From the NCBI GenBank assembly GCA_963666765.1, contig OY762933.1:1984001-2048000 (forward strand): 64,000 bases of DNA, read 5' to 3'. The notes beneath the pieces were generated by a model. It was not told the DNA's origin and made no database searches. It saw only the letters and a list, made by a program, of their open reading frames with translations. The DNA comes from Foliamicus sp963666765 (GTDB taxonomy: Bacteria > Pseudomonadota > Gammaproteobacteria > Steroidobacterales > Foliamicaceae). A program made the translations under genes and the position numbers. Of this stretch, positions 34,164-42,771 are shown one piece after another (within the stretch, counting starts at the first letter, position 1; every line of letters begins with the position of its first letter).

Positions 34164-34455
34164 TAAAAATCTGTTTGAAAAGCTGATCGAAAGTGCCTCA
34201 CAAGCGGCTGAAATTGCACGCGGGGAACGCAATCCATCTCGGACTTTCGAGGTGACGTCCGACATCGTGCGAGAAATCCGCGAGAGCACCAGTTTGTCCC
34301 AGGAGAAATTTGCCGGTCTCTTTCATATTTCGGTCGGCACACTCCGAAATTGGGAACAAGGGCGACGCCGACCTGACGGACCTGCGGCTGCCTTGCTGAT
34401 TGCGATCAAGAACGATCCGGAGCATGTAGTTGCTGCACTGAATTCTGCTGCGTAA
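34159..34455 (+). CDS. HTH antitoxin, NadS/HigA-like
   Basis: A 98-residue protein with a C-terminal helix-turn-helix (SLSQEKFAGLFHISVGTLRN) followed by WEQGRRRPDGPAAALL, the typical NadS/HigA pattern. It binds the promoter of its own operon and neutralises a RelE-type toxin. Here the toxin upstream is broken (34044-34163), so the gene is an orphan that could still act as a repressor or protect against related toxins. Confidence 0.85.
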   Translation: MDKNLFEKLIESASQAAEIARGERNPSRTFEVTSDIVREIRESTSLSQEKFAGLFHISVGTLRNWEQGRRRPDGPAAALLIAIKNDPEHVVAALNSAA

Positions 34456-34499
34456 TTCCCCGGACTTTCTTTCGCGGCTCGACGCCGTCCGAAACGGCG

Positions 34500-35540
34500 C
34501 TACGTTACGCGAATGACGATCTTGCCGATCTTCTCGCCGCTTTGCATGTATTCGATCGCGTCGTAGACGTCGTCCCAGTCGAAGACGCGGTCGATGACGG
34601 GCCTGATGTCGTTGCGGACCATGGCCCGGATGAGGTCTACGAACATGCGCCGGCTGCCGACGATGATGCCCCTCACGGTGAGGTTCTTGAGAATGAGGTT
34701 CGGCAGCCTGGTCAGGGACGGAGGATCCTGCGGTGGCTGGTTGTGGACCACCGGGTTGGCGCCGATATGCATGATGCGGCCGTTGGAGGCGGCGGCCATC
34801 AGGCAGTTCTCCATCTCGCCCAAGCCCACGTTGTTGAGAATGATGTCCGCCCCCTCGCCGTGGGTGAGTTCCAGGACCTCCGCGGGCCAATCCGGATTGG
34901 CGCGGTAGTTCACGCCGAAATCCGCGCCGAGTTCCTTCAGGCGAGCAAGTTTTTCATCGCTTGATGACGTCATGATGCATCGCGCGCCCAGCATCTTCGC
35001 CCATTGCATACCGAATACCGACACCGCGCCGGAACCCAGTGTCAGTACCGTATCGCTGGCCCTGGCCGCGCCCGCTTCAACCACGGCGTTCCAGGCGGTG
35101 AGGCCGGGGCTCTGCAGGGTGCTGGCCTCTTCGTAGCTCAGGCTGTCGGGCAGCCTGATCAGCGCTGCCGCCGGCGCCACGACCTGCTCCGCCAGAAAGC
35201 CGTCGAGGGTCGCGGAGTAGTCCTGCTCCGCCATGGACGCGCGCCAGTCGCCGTCCAGCCATTGCCAGTAATGACTCATGGTCACACGGTCGCCCTCACG
35301 GACGTTCTCGACGCCGGCGCCGACCGCGATGATGTCGCCGGCATTGTCGCTCAGCGGGATGCGGGTGTGCGGCATGACAGTCTTGCCCAGACTGCCGTGC
35401 ATGATGGTGAGGTCGCGGGCGTTGATGCCTGTGGCGCGCACCCGCATGACCGCTTCGCCATGGCCGGGAACGGGCTCGGGCCGCTCGACCGCATGCAGGT
35501 CGAGACCCTTGCTGTAGTCCCCTATTTCAAAGACTTTCAT
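34500..35540 (-). CDS. NAD(P)-dependent alcohol dehydrogenase / quinone-oxidoreductase-like (MDR family)
   Basis: A 346-residue medium-chain dehydrogenase. GroES-like N-terminal half (GINARDLTIMHG) and a Rossmann half (VLTLGSGAVSVFGMQWAKMLGA). The position where zinc-dependent members have a catalytic Cys is Asn here (GINARD), so it is more likely a zinc-free reductase of quinones or enones. It is the last gene of a minus-strand block running down from 39427. A degenerate copy of its 3' end lies at 33768-33840, just inside the island. Confidence 0.85.
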   Translation of the reverse strand: MKVFEIGDYSKGLDLHAVERPEPVPGHGEAVMRVRATGINARDLTIMHGSLGKTVMPHTRIPLSDNAGDIIAVGAGVENVREGDRVTMSHYWQWLDGDWRASMAEQDYSATLDGFLAEQVVAPAAALIRLPDSLSYEEASTLQSPGLTAWNAVVEAGAARASDTVLTLGSGAVSVFGMQWAKMLGARCIMTSSSDEKLARLKELGADFGVNYRANPDWPAEVLELTHGEGADIILNNVGLGEMENCLMAAASNGRIMHIGANPVVHNQPPQDPPSLTRLPNLILKNLTVRGIIVGSRRMFVDLIRAMVRNDIRPVIDRVFDWDDVYDAIEYMQSGEKIGKIVIRVT

Positions 35541-35563
35541 GGCGCGCGCCCCTCTCAGCGCGG

Positions 35564-36457
35564 CTATGACCCGTAGGTGTCCTTGTATTCCTCTATGTAG
35601 TCGTGGTACTCCGTCCAGTTCTCGACATCGAAGATCTTCGGCGCCTTCAATTCCAGCGACTTCCGGGCGCCGGCCGGCAGATCATCGATACTGGCCAGCT
35701 TGGTGCCGTAAGCCCGGCCGTAGCTGCGGCCCTCGTGGCCGCCCATGCCGACCCACGGGCCCCAGCTCACCAGGTTCTGGAACTGGCAGAAGGCCGGCGC
35801 GTTGTCGATGTCCGGATTGACCACGTCCTCCACCCTGGAGGCGTGAACGAACAGGGAATCCCAGTAGTGGGTGCGGCCGGGGGATTCCTTCGGCCACTGA
35901 ACCGGGTCGAAGGGGCTGGGATAGGAGAAATGCGAGGCGACCGGCACGAACACCATGCCGCCGTACGCTTCCATGCGCAGGGTATCGGGATGGACCGTGG
36001 CTTCCGGCGGTGTTTCCACCCCGTCGGCGCCAAGCTTTACGTTCAGGGGGCCGCCGAGGAACGTCCAGGGCTCCCTGACTTCGCCCGTAATGGGGTTCTC
36101 CCAGGATTCCAGCACCTCGTCCGTGTCGAACTTGCAATAGACACCGCACTCAAAAACCTTGAATGCGTACTGGTTGTCCTCCAGGGGACGGCACTGCGTA
36201 ACGTTCAGGTTGTTCATGGTGAACAGCGGGATCAGGTTGGCGTCATGCATGTACGCGTAGAGGTGCAGGCGGTAGAACCTGTACACCGTTTCCTCCGCGG
36301 CGGACCCTGAAACCTTCGCGCGAACGCGGGCGCGCACGGCAGGGTCTTCCAGGTCCAGCGCCGGCGCGGCCGCCGATGCGGTAAGGACGCCGCCCGTGAG
36401 CGCGGTTCCGGCGCCCGCCAATATGGCGTCTCGCCGGGTCAGAGTAAGTTTTCCCAT
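35564..36457 (-). CDS. Tat-exported DUF1838 family protein
   Basis: A 297-residue protein with a twin-arginine signal (LTRRDAILAGAGTALTGG, RR at 8-9), so it is folded and often cofactor-loaded before export to the periplasm. The body matches the DUF1838 family (VYRFYRLHLYAYMHDANLIPLF and WSWGPWV-like segments), whose function is unknown. It is 23 bases upstream of the dehydrogenase gene on the same strand. A role as a partner of the redox enzymes in the block is inferred from context only. Confidence 0.8.
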   Translation of the reverse strand: MGKLTLTRRDAILAGAGTALTGGVLTASAAAPALDLEDPAVRARVRAKVSGSAAEETVYRFYRLHLYAYMHDANLIPLFTMNNLNVTQCRPLEDNQYAFKVFECGVYCKFDTDEVLESWENPITGEVREPWTFLGGPLNVKLGADGVETPPEATVHPDTLRMEAYGGMVFVPVASHFSYPSPFDPVQWPKESPGRTHYWDSLFVHASRVEDVVNPDIDNAPAFCQFQNLVSWGPWVGMGGHEGRSYGRAYGTKLASIDDLPAGARKSLELKAPKIFDVENWTEYHDYIEEYKDTYGS

Positions 36458-36491
36458 GTTTCCTCCCCTCCTGATTTGTGGTTTGATTGTC

Positions 36492-36689
36492 CTATTTCAT
36501 CGGGTTGTTTTCGTCCATGAATGCGCCATCGATGAGCGTGACTCCCTTTTCCTTGGCCTTGGCGATCATGGCCTTCAGCGCCACGTTGCGTACAAAGCCG
36601 GGAACCTTCTCGATATAAGGAACCGCATCCGCTGCGAATTTCACCTCGTCATCCATCTCGTTGGCTTCCGCCAGTGTGTCGTCAGACAT
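36492..36689 (-). CDS. Mini-protein with a PCP_red domain
   Basis: A 65-residue protein whose core (YIEKVPGFVRNVALKAMIAKAKEKGVTLID) matches the small C-terminal domain of light-independent protochlorophyllide reductase subunit B (PCP_red). Free-standing copies occur in bacteria without bacteriochlorophyll, and their function is not established. No photosynthesis gene is in the window. It lies between the DUF1838 and DUF1015 genes, all on the minus strand. Confidence 0.7.
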   Translation of the reverse strand: MSDDTLAEANEMDDEVKFAADAVPYIEKVPGFVRNVALKAMIAKAKEKGVTLIDGAFMDENNPMK

Positions 36690-36714
36690 TTTCAGTCACC
36701 TCCGGGGTTTTGAT

Positions 36715-37974
36715 CTAAGCTGCCCAACTATAGGCCAACAGGCCGTCGGCGAGCTTGGGCTCGAACCAGGTGGACTTGGGCGGCATGATCTCGCCGGCGC
36801 CGGCCACCTCCATCAGCGCCTGCATGGGCGTGGGGTAAAGCGCGATGGCGACCGATGCGTCACCGCTGTCCACGCGCCTTTCAAGTTCCTGAAGACCGCG
36901 GGCGCCGCCCACAAAGTCGATGCGCGGATCGGTGCGTGAATCCTCGATTCCCAACAGCGGCGCCAGCAGATGCTCGCCAAGCAGGCTTACATCGAGGCTG
37001 CCGACCGGGTCGTCCTCCGGGGCAAGTCCCGGACGCAGCCGCGCGCTGTGCCATCCGCCGTCGAGATAAAGGCCGTATTCGCGGGGCTGTTTGGGGCGCG
37101 CCGCCTTCGCCGAAGGAGTCACATCGAAGCTGCCCGAAAGCGCTTCAAGGAAGGCTGCGGGGCTGTGCCCGTTCAGGCCCGACACCACGCGGTTGTAGTC
37201 GAGGATTCTGAGCTCGTCGGCGGGAAAGGTGGCCCCGATCAGCCACTGCGCTGCGGGCCGGTCGACGTTCGCTGCGGCGGCCCGGTTGCCTGCAGCCACG
37301 CGGTGATGGCCGTCGGCGATAAACAATTCACCCAGTTCGCCGAACGCCTGCGTGATCCGCTCTGTGACCGATTCGTCGTCCACCACCCAGACGCTGTGCC
37401 CGGTGACCGCGCCGCCTTCATGCAGGCTCGCTTCGCAATCGGGCGCGGCTTGCGAAGCTTCGGCAATCAGCGTGGCCAGGCCCGCATGCGCGCGGTGCGC
37501 CAGCATGACCAGTCCGGTCTGCGATTCGAGCGCCTGGATGAGCCGTGAGCGGTCGGTTTCCTTATCGGGACGGGTCAGCTCGTGGCGGCGCAGCGTGCCG
37601 GCCCGATAGCTGTCCACCGATACCAGCAGGACGATCCCGGTCTGCGTATGGCCCCCAGTCCGGACACGGTATATGTAATAGGCCGGCTTCGAATCGCGTG
37701 CGACCACTCCGGTCGACAGGAAGTCATCCAGCGTTCGTCGCGCCGCCGCATAGCGTTCCCCGGGCGTGGGCTTCGGCGCCTCCGGCATAGCAGCGTCGGG
37801 CAGCGACAGGCGAAGGAAATCATGCGGGCGATCGCCAATCCGCGCGCGCGCCTCGGCAATACTGACGACGTCATAGGGTGGAGCGATGGTTTCCCCGGCC
37901 CGGCCCGCCGCGGGACGAAGCGCAGTGAAGGGCGCTACCCGGAACGCGCCGGGCACTTTGCCGGGGGAACTCAT
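36715..37974 (-). CDS. DUF1015 family protein
   Basis: A 419-residue protein with the conserved DUF1015 opening (FRVAPFTALRPAAGRAGE, then IAPPYDVVS) and the DGHHR motif in FIADGHHRVAAG. DUF1015 includes SerK-like kinases in archaea, but the bacterial members are mostly uncharacterised. The DGHHR motif resembles the DGQHR of DndB proteins and the ParB/Srx fold, which may reflect a distant relationship. It is 10 bases from the amine-oxidase gene stop, so probably cotranscribed. Confidence 0.85.
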   Translation of the reverse strand: MSSPGKVPGAFRVAPFTALRPAAGRAGETIAPPYDVVSIAEARARIGDRPHDFLRLSLPDAAMPEAPKPTPGERYAAARRTLDDFLSTGVVARDSKPAYYIYRVRTGGHTQTGIVLLVSVDSYRAGTLRRHELTRPDKETDRSRLIQALESQTGLVMLAHRAHAGLATLIAEASQAAPDCEASLHEGGAVTGHSVWVVDDESVTERITQAFGELGELFIADGHHRVAAGNRAAAANVDRPAAQWLIGATFPADELRILDYNRVVSGLNGHSPAAFLEALSGSFDVTPSAKAARPKQPREYGLYLDGGWHSARLRPGLAPEDDPVGSLDVSLLGEHLLAPLLGIEDSRTDPRIDFVGGARGLQELERRVDSGDASVAIALYPTPMQALMEVAGAGEIMPPKSTWFEPKLADGLLAYSWAA

Positions 37975-37984
37975 TGCGCGGGAG

Positions 37985-39427
37985 TCAGATCAGGTCGAGC
38001 ACTTCGAAGGCGACGCGGTCGCCGGATTCCAGCGCCCCTTCCATGCCGCGGTTGGCCACGGCCGTGTGTTCCCCGCAGAAGTGCACGCGGCCATGCTGTT
38101 TACCCACCTCGGGCGCGTATTTCATGACCTGGCCAGGCTTCCAGACCGCCCAGTCGCCCGCCGAGTCGGGGTCGTTGAACCAGGACTGGTAGGCCATGAC
38201 CTCAAGCTGACCCTTGGCTGCGGGGCGCAGGCGTTCGATGTCCGCGACGATGCGAGCGGCGGCTTCTTCATCGGACAGCTTGTCCTGCTCCACCGCCAGC
38301 GCGCCGCGCGTCCAGCTCGTGAGGCTGGTGACTTCGTCCGGCGTGTCGCCCTTGCGCTCGGCGATCACCATCCCCGTCAGCGAATCGGTCCACATGTTGG
38401 GCGACAGGCCGTCGTCCTCCCAGAACGGACGCTTGGCCACCATGTGCAGCTGGTTGAGTATCTGCGAATCGACGTTGCGGGCCGCCTCGGCCTGCAAGCC
38501 CTCAAGCCCCGGTTCCAGGTTCAGATGACGCAGCAGGGAGCACGGGAGCGAACTGATCACGCGGCCGGCGTGATGGCGGCTGCCGTCCTCGCAATGCACT
38601 TCAACGCGGGAGCCGGTATCGCTTATGCCCGTGACCCGGCGCTCCAGCAACACCTCCGTATTCAGCGACGCGGCCATGGCTTCCGGTATCGACTGGTTAC
38701 CGTTCACCGCCGTGTACGCGGATCCGCCGTCCGGTCCCGTAAACCCGTCCTGCGCGGCCGCGAACCGCATGGCGAACAACACCAGGGCTGCGGACACCTC
38801 GTCGGCATTGTTTCCCCAGCCCGGATTGTTGTCGTAGCAGAGGTCCACCACGGCGTCGGTCTCGCCCTGGCCGGTCAGGTATTCCCGAAGCGACACGTCC
38901 AGGTGGGCGAACTCGGGCGATACCCAATCCGGCGGGGTGGGATAGGGGTTGTTCGTGAACATCTTGAAACCCAGATACGCCCAGGGCGGGAACTGGCGGG
39001 CCTGTTCCGGCAACACGTTCAGTTCGTGCGTGGGCCATTCCGCGGTGGGGATAATCCCCCCTTCAAGCGCCAGCGTCCGCATGCCGAAAGACTCGCGAAT
39101 CGGATCCAGGTTCACCAGGCCCACGCCCAGTTCCTGCGCCACCTGCATGAGGCGCGCATAACCGGCCCCGAAGCTCGTGCCCCCGGCTTCGGGCGACCCC
39201 GGAATGTGCCGATAGGACAGGATTCTGCCGCCAACCCGGTTACGCGACTCCAGCACCGTGACGCTCAAGCCCTCCGACTCGAGCAGCCGTGCGGCCTGGA
39301 GGCCGGACAGCCCGGCGCCGATCACGATTACGTCACTGTCGGTAGTCGGCCGACGACCGCACCCCGCGAGCACTGCCGCGGCAGCGCCGATCCCCATTAG
39401 CGCCTCGCGCCGATTCAGTCTGGTCAC
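37985..39427 (-). CDS. Flavin monoamine oxidase family protein, exported
   Basis: A 480-residue FAD enzyme. The N-terminus has NRREALMGIGAAAAVLAGC, a combined twin-arginine and lipobox signal (C23), so it is likely a Tat-exported lipoprotein. The dinucleotide fold VIVIGAGLSGLQAARLLE and VGGRI are typical, and the C-terminus HFCGEHTAVANRGMEGALESG closes the FAD site. It would oxidise an amine in the periplasm. It is the first gene of the minus-strand block; its promoter lies between 39428 and the repeat element at 39492. Confidence 0.87.
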   Translation of the reverse strand: MTRLNRREALMGIGAAAAVLAGCGRRPTTDSDVIVIGAGLSGLQAARLLESEGLSVTVLESRNRVGGRILSYRHIPGSPEAGGTSFGAGYARLMQVAQELGVGLVNLDPIRESFGMRTLALEGGIIPTAEWPTHELNVLPEQARQFPPWAYLGFKMFTNNPYPTPPDWVSPEFAHLDVSLREYLTGQGETDAVVDLCYDNNPGWGNNADEVSAALVLFAMRFAAAQDGFTGPDGGSAYTAVNGNQSIPEAMAASLNTEVLLERRVTGISDTGSRVEVHCEDGSRHHAGRVISSLPCSLLRHLNLEPGLEGLQAEAARNVDSQILNQLHMVAKRPFWEDDGLSPNMWTDSLTGMVIAERKGDTPDEVTSLTSWTRGALAVEQDKLSDEEAAARIVADIERLRPAAKGQLEVMAYQSWFNDPDSAGDWAVWKPGQVMKYAPEVGKQHGRVHFCGEHTAVANRGMEGALESGDRVAFEVLDLI

Positions 39428-39491
39428 TATCTCCCACCTCCTCCTGCCAAGGATGGACGCAAGAGTATAAGGCCCTCGAAGCGGCTCGCCT

Positions 39492-39655
39492 CAGCAGCCC
39501 GTGGCAGAACCCCGCGTCGCACCGAGAACGGCGAGACGCCCGCCTGGCAAGGCGCGAGGAGCGCGCATATCGGGCATATGCAAGCGACGAGCAACGCAGT
39601 CCAGGCGGGATGGGTCGCCGGTCGAATGCAGCGGGGCTTCTGCCACGGGCTGCTG
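39492..39655. repeat. 165-bp hairpin/MITE-like element, copy 2
   Basis: Terminal inverted repeats CAGCAGCCCGTGGCAGAACC... (39492-39515) and its complement at 39631-39655 enclose about 115 bases with no ORF. The inside, including GCAAGCGACGAGCAACGCA, matches copy 1 (1145-1311) in reverse. The left and right ends differ by a single base insertion. The gap 39428-39682 thus holds this element and short flanks that must contain the divergent promoters of the amine-oxidase and bifunctional oxygenase genes. Confidence 0.8.
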
Positions 39656-39682
39656 AGACCGCACAGCGGATAAACTGAGCGT

Positions 39683-41968
39683 ATGCGCTTATTGATTGCG
39701 GGCGGCGGGCCGACCGGGCTGTACCTGGCCATATCCATGTTGCGACGGTCGCCGAGCCACCGCATTACCGTGCTGGAACGCAATCGGGCGGGCGACACCT
39801 TCGGCTGGGGCGTGGTGTTTTCCGACGCCACGCTGGATAACCTGACCGAAAACGACCCGAAGACCGCCGAGGAAATCCGCGGCCGGTTCACCCACTGGGA
39901 CGACATCGAGGTGCATTTTCGTGGCCGCAGACTGCTGTCCGGGGGACACGGTTTCTGCGGAATCGGCCGCAAGCGGCTGCTGCGCATACTACAGCGGCGG
40001 GCCTCCGAGCTGGGCGCGGAACTGCGCTTCGAGAGCGAGGCGGAACCCGACCTGGACCTTTATCGCGATTACGACCTGGTCATCGCGGCCGACGGCGGCA
40101 ACAGCCGCTTCCGGCAGGCCTACGCTCCGCACTTCGACGTGGAGATCCAGACCCGTTTCAACCGCTTCCAGTGGCTCGGGACGCGCAAACACTTCGAGGC
40201 GTTCAATTTCATCTTCAAGGAGCTTGAGGAGGGCTGGATCTGGGCGCACGCCTACCGCTTCGAGAACGGCCTTTCGACTTTCATCCCGGAGTGCGGCCCC
40301 GACACCTGGGAGCGGCTGCAGTTCGGCGAAATGGGCCAGCAGGAAAACTGCCGGGCGCTGGAAAAAATCTTCGCCCCCCATCTCGACGGGCGCCGCCTGA
40401 TGAGCAACGCCGATCACATCAAGGGCCATGCCTGGCTGAACTTCCGGCGGGTGCACTGCGGGAAGTGGCGCTACCGCAACCTGATCCTGGCCGGCGACGC
40501 GGCGCACACGGCGCACTTCTCTATCGGTTCGGGCACCAAGCTGGGCCTTGAGGACGCCATCGAACTGGCCGAGGCGCTCAACGGCGGCGGCGCCACCGAC
40601 GAGGCGCTGCAGGAGTACGAGGAAAGCCGCCGGCTGGAGGTGATCAAGCTGCAATCGGCGGCGCGCAATTCCACCGAATGGTTCGAGAACGTGCCCCGTT
40701 ACGCGCGCTTCGCACCGCAGCAATTCAACTATTCCCTGCTGACCCGCAGCCAGCGGGTCAGCCACGAGAACCTTCGGCTGCGCGACAGCCGCTGGCTCAA
40801 GCGCATGGAGCGCTGGTACAGCCGTCGGGAAACGGGAAGCGCCCGCGCGGTCGCGCCGATGTTCGTGCCTTATCGGATCAAGGGCCTGGAGCTGTCCAAC
40901 CGCGTGGTGGTGGCGCCCATGGACATGTACAGCGCGGTGGACGGAACCGTCGGCGACTTTCACCTGGTGCACCTGGGGTCGCGCGCGCAGGGCGGCGCAG
41001 GCCTGGTGTTCACCGAAATGAGCTGCGTCTCGCCCGAGGGCCGGATTACGCCGGGCTGCGCCGGCATGTACCGGCGGGAGCATGCCCAGGCCTACCGGCG
41101 CATCGTCGACTTCGTGCATGAGCACAGCCAGGCGCGGATGGCGCTGCAGATCGGCCACTCCGGCCCCAAGGGCTCCACCCGCCTGATGTGGGAGGGCATG
41201 GACCAGCCGCTTGAGTCCGGAAACTGGCCGATCATGGGGCCTTCGGAGAAGACCTACCGGCGGGGCGGCCAGGTTCCCAGGCCCATGACGCGCGCAGACA
41301 TGGACGAGGTCGTGGAGCAGTTCCGGCAGGCCGCGCGGCTGGGGCTGGAAGCCGGTTTCGACTGGCTGGAGCTGCATTGCGCCCACGGCTACCTGCTGTC
41401 CTCGTTCATTTCGCCGCTGTCCAACCGGCGGCGCGACGAGTACGGCGGGTCATTGAATGCGCGCCTGCGATATCCGCTCGAAGTTCTGGAGTCAGTGCGC
41501 GAAATCTGGCCGGAAGACCGTCCGTTTTCGGTGCGCATTTCCGCCACCGACTGGGTCAAGAGCGGCATCAGCGGCGAAGACTCGGTGAAGATCGCCCGCG
41601 CCATGACCGCAGCCGGAGCGGACATCATCCACGTATCGGCGGGACAGACCACCACCCGCGCGCGGCCCGTTTACGGCCGCATGTTCCAGACGCCGTTCTC
41701 GGACCGGATCCGCAACGAGGCCGGCGTACCCACAATCGCGGTCGGCAACATCTACGAAACCGACCACGTCAACAGCATCCTGGCCGCCGGCCGCGCCGAC
41801 CTGTGCGCGCTGGCAAGACCGCATCTCAGCGATCCGTACTGGACGCTGCACGCCTCCACCTCCCTGGGTTACGGCCGGCAACACTGGCCGATACAATACC
41901 TTTCAGGCAAAGAACAGGCCGAGCGCCTGGCGGCACGAGCAGCGGCGTTGCAGGAAGCAAACATATGA
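39683..41968 (+). CDS. Bifunctional FAD monooxygenase / Old Yellow Enzyme (salicylyl- or anthraniloyl-CoA type)
   Basis: A 761-residue fusion. Residues 1-370 are a class A flavin monooxygenase (GGGPTGLYLA at 7-16, GDAAHTAHFSIGSGTKLGLEDA in the C-terminal part). Residues 385-760 are an NADH:flavin oxidoreductase (PMFVPYRIKGLELSNRVVVAPM). The architecture and length match the anaerobic-ring-cleaving 2-aminobenzoyl-CoA monooxygenase/reductase and salicylyl-CoA 5-hydroxylase. It hydroxylates, and in the anthranilate case also partly reduces, an aromatic CoA thioester in the cytosol. It overlaps an enoyl-CoA hydratase by ATGA. No aryl-CoA ligase is in the window. Confidence 0.87.
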   Translation: MRLLIAGGGPTGLYLAISMLRRSPSHRITVLERNRAGDTFGWGVVFSDATLDNLTENDPKTAEEIRGRFTHWDDIEVHFRGRRLLSGGHGFCGIGRKRLLRILQRRASELGAELRFESEAEPDLDLYRDYDLVIAADGGNSRFRQAYAPHFDVEIQTRFNRFQWLGTRKHFEAFNFIFKELEEGWIWAHAYRFENGLSTFIPECGPDTWERLQFGEMGQQENCRALEKIFAPHLDGRRLMSNADHIKGHAWLNFRRVHCGKWRYRNLILAGDAAHTAHFSIGSGTKLGLEDAIELAEALNGGGATDEALQEYEESRRLEVIKLQSAARNSTEWFENVPRYARFAPQQFNYSLLTRSQRVSHENLRLRDSRWLKRMERWYSRRETGSARAVAPMFVPYRIKGLELSNRVVVAPMDMYSAVDGTVGDFHLVHLGSRAQGGAGLVFTEMSCVSPEGRITPGCAGMYRREHAQAYRRIVDFVHEHSQARMALQIGHSGPKGSTRLMWEGMDQPLESGNWPIMGPSEKTYRRGGQVPRPMTRADMDEVVEQFRQAARLGLEAGFDWLELHCAHGYLLSSFISPLSNRRRDEYGGSLNARLRYPLEVLESVREIWPEDRPFSVRISATDWVKSGISGEDSVKIARAMTAAGADIIHVSAGQTTTRARPVYGRMFQTPFSDRIRNEAGVPTIAVGNIYETDHVNSILAAGRADLCALARPHLSDPYWTLHASTSLGYGRQHWPIQYLSGKEQAERLAARAAALQEANI

Positions 41969-42765
41969 CCTTCAGTCCCGAGCATTTCCTCATGGAACTG
42001 CGCGGGCGCGTCGCCGTCATCACGCTGAACAGGCCGGAACGCAAGAACCCGCTGACCTTCGATTCGTACGCGGAACTTCGCGACACTTTCAGGGCAGTAG
42101 ATCGCGAGGGTCCCGCGCGCGCGGTCGTGATCAGCGGCGCCGGCGACAACTTCTGCTCCGGCGGGGACGTGCACGAAATCATCGGGCCGCTGCTGGAAAT
42201 GGACGGCGTCGGCCTGCTGGAATTCACCCGCATGACGGGCGACCTCGTCAAGGCCATGCGAAGCTGCCCCCTGCCGGTCATCGCCGCCGTCGACGGTGTC
42301 TGCGCCGGGGCCGGGGCGGCGATTGCCATGGCCGCCGACCTGAGGGTCGGCACGGCGCGCAGCCGCACCGCCTTCCTTTTCGCCCGGGTGGGGCTGGCGG
42401 GCTGCGACATGGGGGCCTGCGCGCTGCTGCCCCGCCTCATCGGACAGGGCCGGGCAACGGAATTGTTGCTTACCGGCCGTTCCATGGGCGGCGAGGAGGC
42501 GAGCGAGACGGGTTTCTTCAACCGCCTCGTGGAACCCGAACAACTGCTGGAGACAAGCCTTGAATGGGCCGGACAGCTCGCAGCGGGACCCAACTTCGCG
42601 CACGCCGTGACCAAAAACCAGCTCAACCTGGAGTGGGACATGCCCGTGGACCAGGCCATCGAGTCGGAAGCGCAGGCCCAGGCCATCTGCATGCAAACCA
42701 ACGATTTCCGCCGCGCCTACGAGGCATTCGTGCGGCGCGAGAAACCGCAATTCATGGGGGACTGA
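41965..42765 (+). CDS. Enoyl-CoA hydratase/isomerase family protein
   Basis: A 266-residue crotonase-fold protein. Oxyanion-hole segments are ISGAGDNFCSGGDV and VDGVCAGAGAAIAMAAD, and the end FRRAYEAFVRREKPQF is typical. The start is fixed by the ATGA overlap with the bifunctional oxygenase gene, so the two probably act in one pathway, hydrating or opening an aromatic-derived CoA ester. This role is inferred from the coupling. Confidence 0.88.
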   Translation: MTFSPEHFLMELRGRVAVITLNRPERKNPLTFDSYAELRDTFRAVDREGPARAVVISGAGDNFCSGGDVHEIIGPLLEMDGVGLLEFTRMTGDLVKAMRSCPLPVIAAVDGVCAGAGAAIAMAADLRVGTARSRTAFLFARVGLAGCDMGACALLPRLIGQGRATELLLTGRSMGGEEASETGFFNRLVEPEQLLETSLEWAGQLAAGPNFAHAVTKNQLNLEWDMPVDQAIESEAQAQAICMQTNDFRRAYEAFVRREKPQFMGD

Positions 42766-42771
42766 ACGGTA

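Noticed and set aside
34000..34500. A second copy of the tRNA-Met 3' end as the right attachment site of the island
   Set aside because: No match to the tRNA tail was found near the right edge; the repeat found there comes from the dehydrogenase gene instead.
36715..37974. The DUF1015 gene as a second DndB-like DGQHR protein, linked to the island
   Set aside because: Its motif is DGHHR, the opening is clearly DUF1015, it lies outside the low-GC island and on the other strand; any similarity is at most distant.
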